The translations under genes and the position numbers were made by a program. Below are positions 62,291 to 64,000 of a DNA stretch of 64,000 nucleotides, piece after piece (the first letter of the stretch is position 1; every line of letters begins with the position of its first letter). Source of the DNA: Pseudobutyrivibrio ruminis CF1b. GTDB lineage: Bacteria > Bacillota > Clostridia > Lachnospirales > Lachnospiraceae. The stretch spans positions 124,001 through 188,000 of the forward strand of contig NZ_AUJB01000009.1 in NCBI RefSeq assembly GCF_000424005.1, written 5' to 3'. Below the pieces are notes generated by a model that was given only the letters and a program-made list of their open reading frames with translations, searched no databases and was not told where the DNA came from.

Positions 62291-63572
62291 AAAAAACACA
62301 CCAAAATTAAGATTTAAAGAGTTTGAAAAAGCTGACCCTTGGGAACAGCGTAAGCTAGGTGAAATATCTAATAAGGTAACTAAGAAAAATCAAGATGCTG
62401 TAGTTGATGAGGTATTCACAAATTCTGCAGAGTTTGGAATTATCTCTCAGAGAGACTTTTTTGAAAAAGATATTGCTAATGCCGAAAATATAGATGGATA
62501 TTATGTTGTGGAGCCAGATGATTTTGTGTATAACCCTCGTATTTCCGCAACAGCTCCATTTGGACCTATTAAAAGAAACAAGCTGGAAAGAACAGGAGCA
62601 ATGTCTCCGCTTTACTATGTATTTAGACCTTATGATATCGATTTAAGCTACTTGGAATGGTACTTTCAGACAACGTGTTGGCATTCATTTATGAGGTTTA
62701 ATGGGAACTCTGGTGCCCGTTCTGATAGATTTGCTATCACAGATAAAATCTTTAACGAGATGCCTATATCAATGCCACAAGATATAGTAGAGCAAAAGCT
62801 AATTGGAACATTTCTTACAAAGCTTGAATCCCTTATCACCCTTCATCAGCGTAAGTATGAAAAACTAAAAAAGGTAAAAAATGCATATCTTGATGAGATG
62901 TTTCCAAAAAATGGAGAAAGATTTCCAAAGCGAAGATTTCCGGGATTTACTGACCCTTGGGAACAGCGTAAGTTTGTTTCAGTCTTTGATGGATTGCAGA
63001 ATAATACCTTATCGAGAGCAGAATTGAACTATGAGAGCGGAACAATAAAGAATGTGCATTACGGTGATGTTCTGATAAAGTTTGGAGACTATATTGATGC
63101 CTCCCAAACTGAGCTGCCGTACATATCCGATGATGCAAAAGCTGATAAGTTTAAGAACTCATTTTTGCAAGATGGGGACATTATAATCGCAGATACAGCA
63201 GAGGATGATACTGTTGGCAAATGTACAGAAATACGGGGCTCCGAAGGAATGAAGCTCCTGTCTGGACTTCATACGATAGCTTGTCGTCCAAAGGAAAAAT
63301 ATGGTCCGATGTTCTTGGGATACTATATCAATTCTCCTGCATATCACAATCAGCTAAAACCGTTGATGCAGGGAATAAAAGTTACTTCAATTTCAAAGTC
63401 AGCTCTTCAAGATACGGATATGATTATTCCGAAATCCATAGATGAGCAGATTAAAATCGGGGAGTATTTTTCAAACCTCGACAACCTTATCACCCTTCAT
63501 CAGCGTGAGCTTGACAAACTTAAAAAACTTAAAGCAGCCTACCTTGATGCGATGTTTGTAGGAGGAAAATAA
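62283..63572 (+). CDS. hsdS: Type I restriction-modification specificity subunit HsdS
   Basis: The 429-residue subunit has two target-recognition domains, each followed by a conserved helical spacer. The repeated starts DPWEQRKLGE and DPWEQRKFVS and the spacer ends LITLHQRKYEKLKKVKNAYLDEMF and LITLHQR-ELDKLKKLKAAYLDAMF show the half-subunit duplication. The repeats are near-identical in DNA too, enabling recombination. It determines the bipartite DNA target of the complex. Confidence 0.94.
   Translation: MNRKNTPKLRFKEFEKADPWEQRKLGEISNKVTKKNQDAVVDEVFTNSAEFGIISQRDFFEKDIANAENIDGYYVVEPDDFVYNPRISATAPFGPIKRNKLERTGAMSPLYYVFRPYDIDLSYLEWYFQTTCWHSFMRFNGNSGARSDRFAITDKIFNEMPISMPQDIVEQKLIGTFLTKLESLITLHQRKYEKLKKVKNAYLDEMFPKNGERFPKRRFPGFTDPWEQRKFVSVFDGLQNNTLSRAELNYESGTIKNVHYGDVLIKFGDYIDASQTELPYISDDAKADKFKNSFLQDGDIIIADTAEDDTVGKCTEIRGSEGMKLLSGLHTIACRPKEKYGPMFLGYYINSPAYHNQLKPLMQGIKVTSISKSALQDTDMIIPKSIDEQIKIGEYFSNLDNLITLHQRELDKLKKLKAAYLDAMFVGGK
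62333..62972 (+). repeat. 22-base direct repeat framing the first HsdS TRD
   Basis: Positions 62333-62354 and 62951-62972 are identical over 22 bases, encoding DPWEQRK before each target-recognition domain. A second 22-base pair, 62831-62852 and 63485-63506, encodes the conserved TLHQR helix end after each. Both pairs are in-frame. Confidence 0.9.
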
Positions 63573-64000
63573 ATGAGCAATGCACCTAAAAATGCGACTG
63601 AAAAAGCATTTCAGGAAAACTTGGTAAATGAGTTACAGAAATATAGCTGGTCAGCTCCTGATGAATTAAATGGAAATCTACATAAGGTTACGGTGGAAAC
63701 TCTAATAGAGAATTGGCGTAGTGAACTGAACAGAATTAATAAAAATGTTCTGGAAGGTGTCCCACTTACAGATAATGAGTTTTCACAAGTGCTCTCACGT
63801 GTAAACCAAATTAACAACAGCTATGAAGCTGCAAAGATATTGGCTGCTGAAAATGGGAAAGGTAAAATTGATGGTATCTGGCGCGATGATAACCCGGAAG
63901 TAACAAAAAAACAAATTACACTTACAATTTATAGAAAAGCACAGGTGCTTGGCGGGGATTCTTCGTATCAAATTGCCAGAGAGGTCACTACAAAAAACAA
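63573..64000 (+). CDS. hsdR: Type I restriction subunit HsdR, N-terminal part (cut by window end)
   Basis: The open frame (142 codons to the edge) begins after GTAGGAGGAAAATAA, with its ATG immediately downstream of hsdS. The N-terminal pattern TEKAFQENLVNELQKYSW and the segment KKQITLTIYRKAQVLGGDSSYQIARE match the start of type I R subunits. Motor and nuclease motifs lie beyond the window, so identity rests on this part and on the hsdM-hsdS context. Confidence 0.82.
   Translation, partial: MSNAPKNATEKAFQENLVNELQKYSWSAPDELNGNLHKVTVETLIENWRSELNRINKNVLEGVPLTDNEFSQVLSRVNQINNSYEAAKILAAENGKGKIDGIWRDDNPEVTKKQITLTIYRKAQVLGGDSSYQIAREVTTKN

Overview
The window looks like chromosomal DNA of an AT-rich, motile, anaerobic Firmicute of the Lachnospiraceae (Butyrivibrio/Pseudobutyrivibrio-like). 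This is inferred from protein content: an Agr-type GHKL/LytTR pair, a Tad pilus locus of clostridial type, a Lachnospiraceae-style flagellin with FliS, phosphatidylserine synthase/decarboxylase, and strong GGAGG ribosome binding sites. No rRNA, tRNA or CRISPR array was seen.

Layout. 1-1903: the end of an operon with a Ser/Thr kinase fused to a degenerate CpaE-like ATPase, then a second CpaE-like protein. 2192-6082: cell-wall GH18 protein, Sua5, a phosphatase-fold protein lacking its catalytic Cys, and dCMP deaminase. 6103-13480: complete F-type ATP synthase operon (two small membrane proteins, then atpBEFHAGDC, then a small coiled-coil protein); its c subunit has Na+-type ligands. 13530-24543: a probable undescribed radical-SAM RiPP locus. 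24549-34182: housekeeping genes (greA, lipid and PE synthesis, a tocopherol-cyclase-like protein, pepD, pfkA, dnaX-ybaB-recR). 34287-41308: membrane protein, FliK-like giant protein, flagellin, FliS. 41539-46309: Tad pilus genes ending in a pilin gene that breaks off. 46361-64000: accessory DNA with a TipA-like MerR regulator, a structured leader RNA, an operon of three tyrosine recombinases plus a TnpC-like protein and a ParM/ParR-like pair, an HTH regulator with duplicated dyads upstream, and a defence region (PLD-type nuclease, type I restriction-modification genes running off the right edge).

The most interesting system is at 13.5-24.5 kb. Two promoter regions, one before a 13-codon micro-ORF with an exceptional ribosome binding site and one before the radical-SAM operon, align without gaps over about 53 bases and carry paired 9-bp elements 21 bp apart, as LytTR regulators such as AgrA bind. 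Between them lie an AgrC-like sensor kinase and an AgrA-like LytTR response regulator. The regulated operon encodes one PqqD-fused radical SAM/SPASM enzyme, two more radical SAM enzymes with cysteine-poor C-termini, a free PqqD-like recognition protein, a GNAT acetyltransferase, a small membrane protein and two ABC transporters. It ends in a small ORF (24330-24461) whose product has a YxxP leader motif and a hydrophobic, Gly/Trp-rich, Cys-free tail with two GxxxG motifs. I infer a quorum- or signal-controlled, radical-SAM-modified membrane-active peptide; the product class is unknown to me.

The right third (from about 46.26 kb) looks horizontally acquired: the Tad pilin gene is broken there and plasmid-like partition and Tn554-like recombination genes follow. 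No right boundary is visible inside the window.
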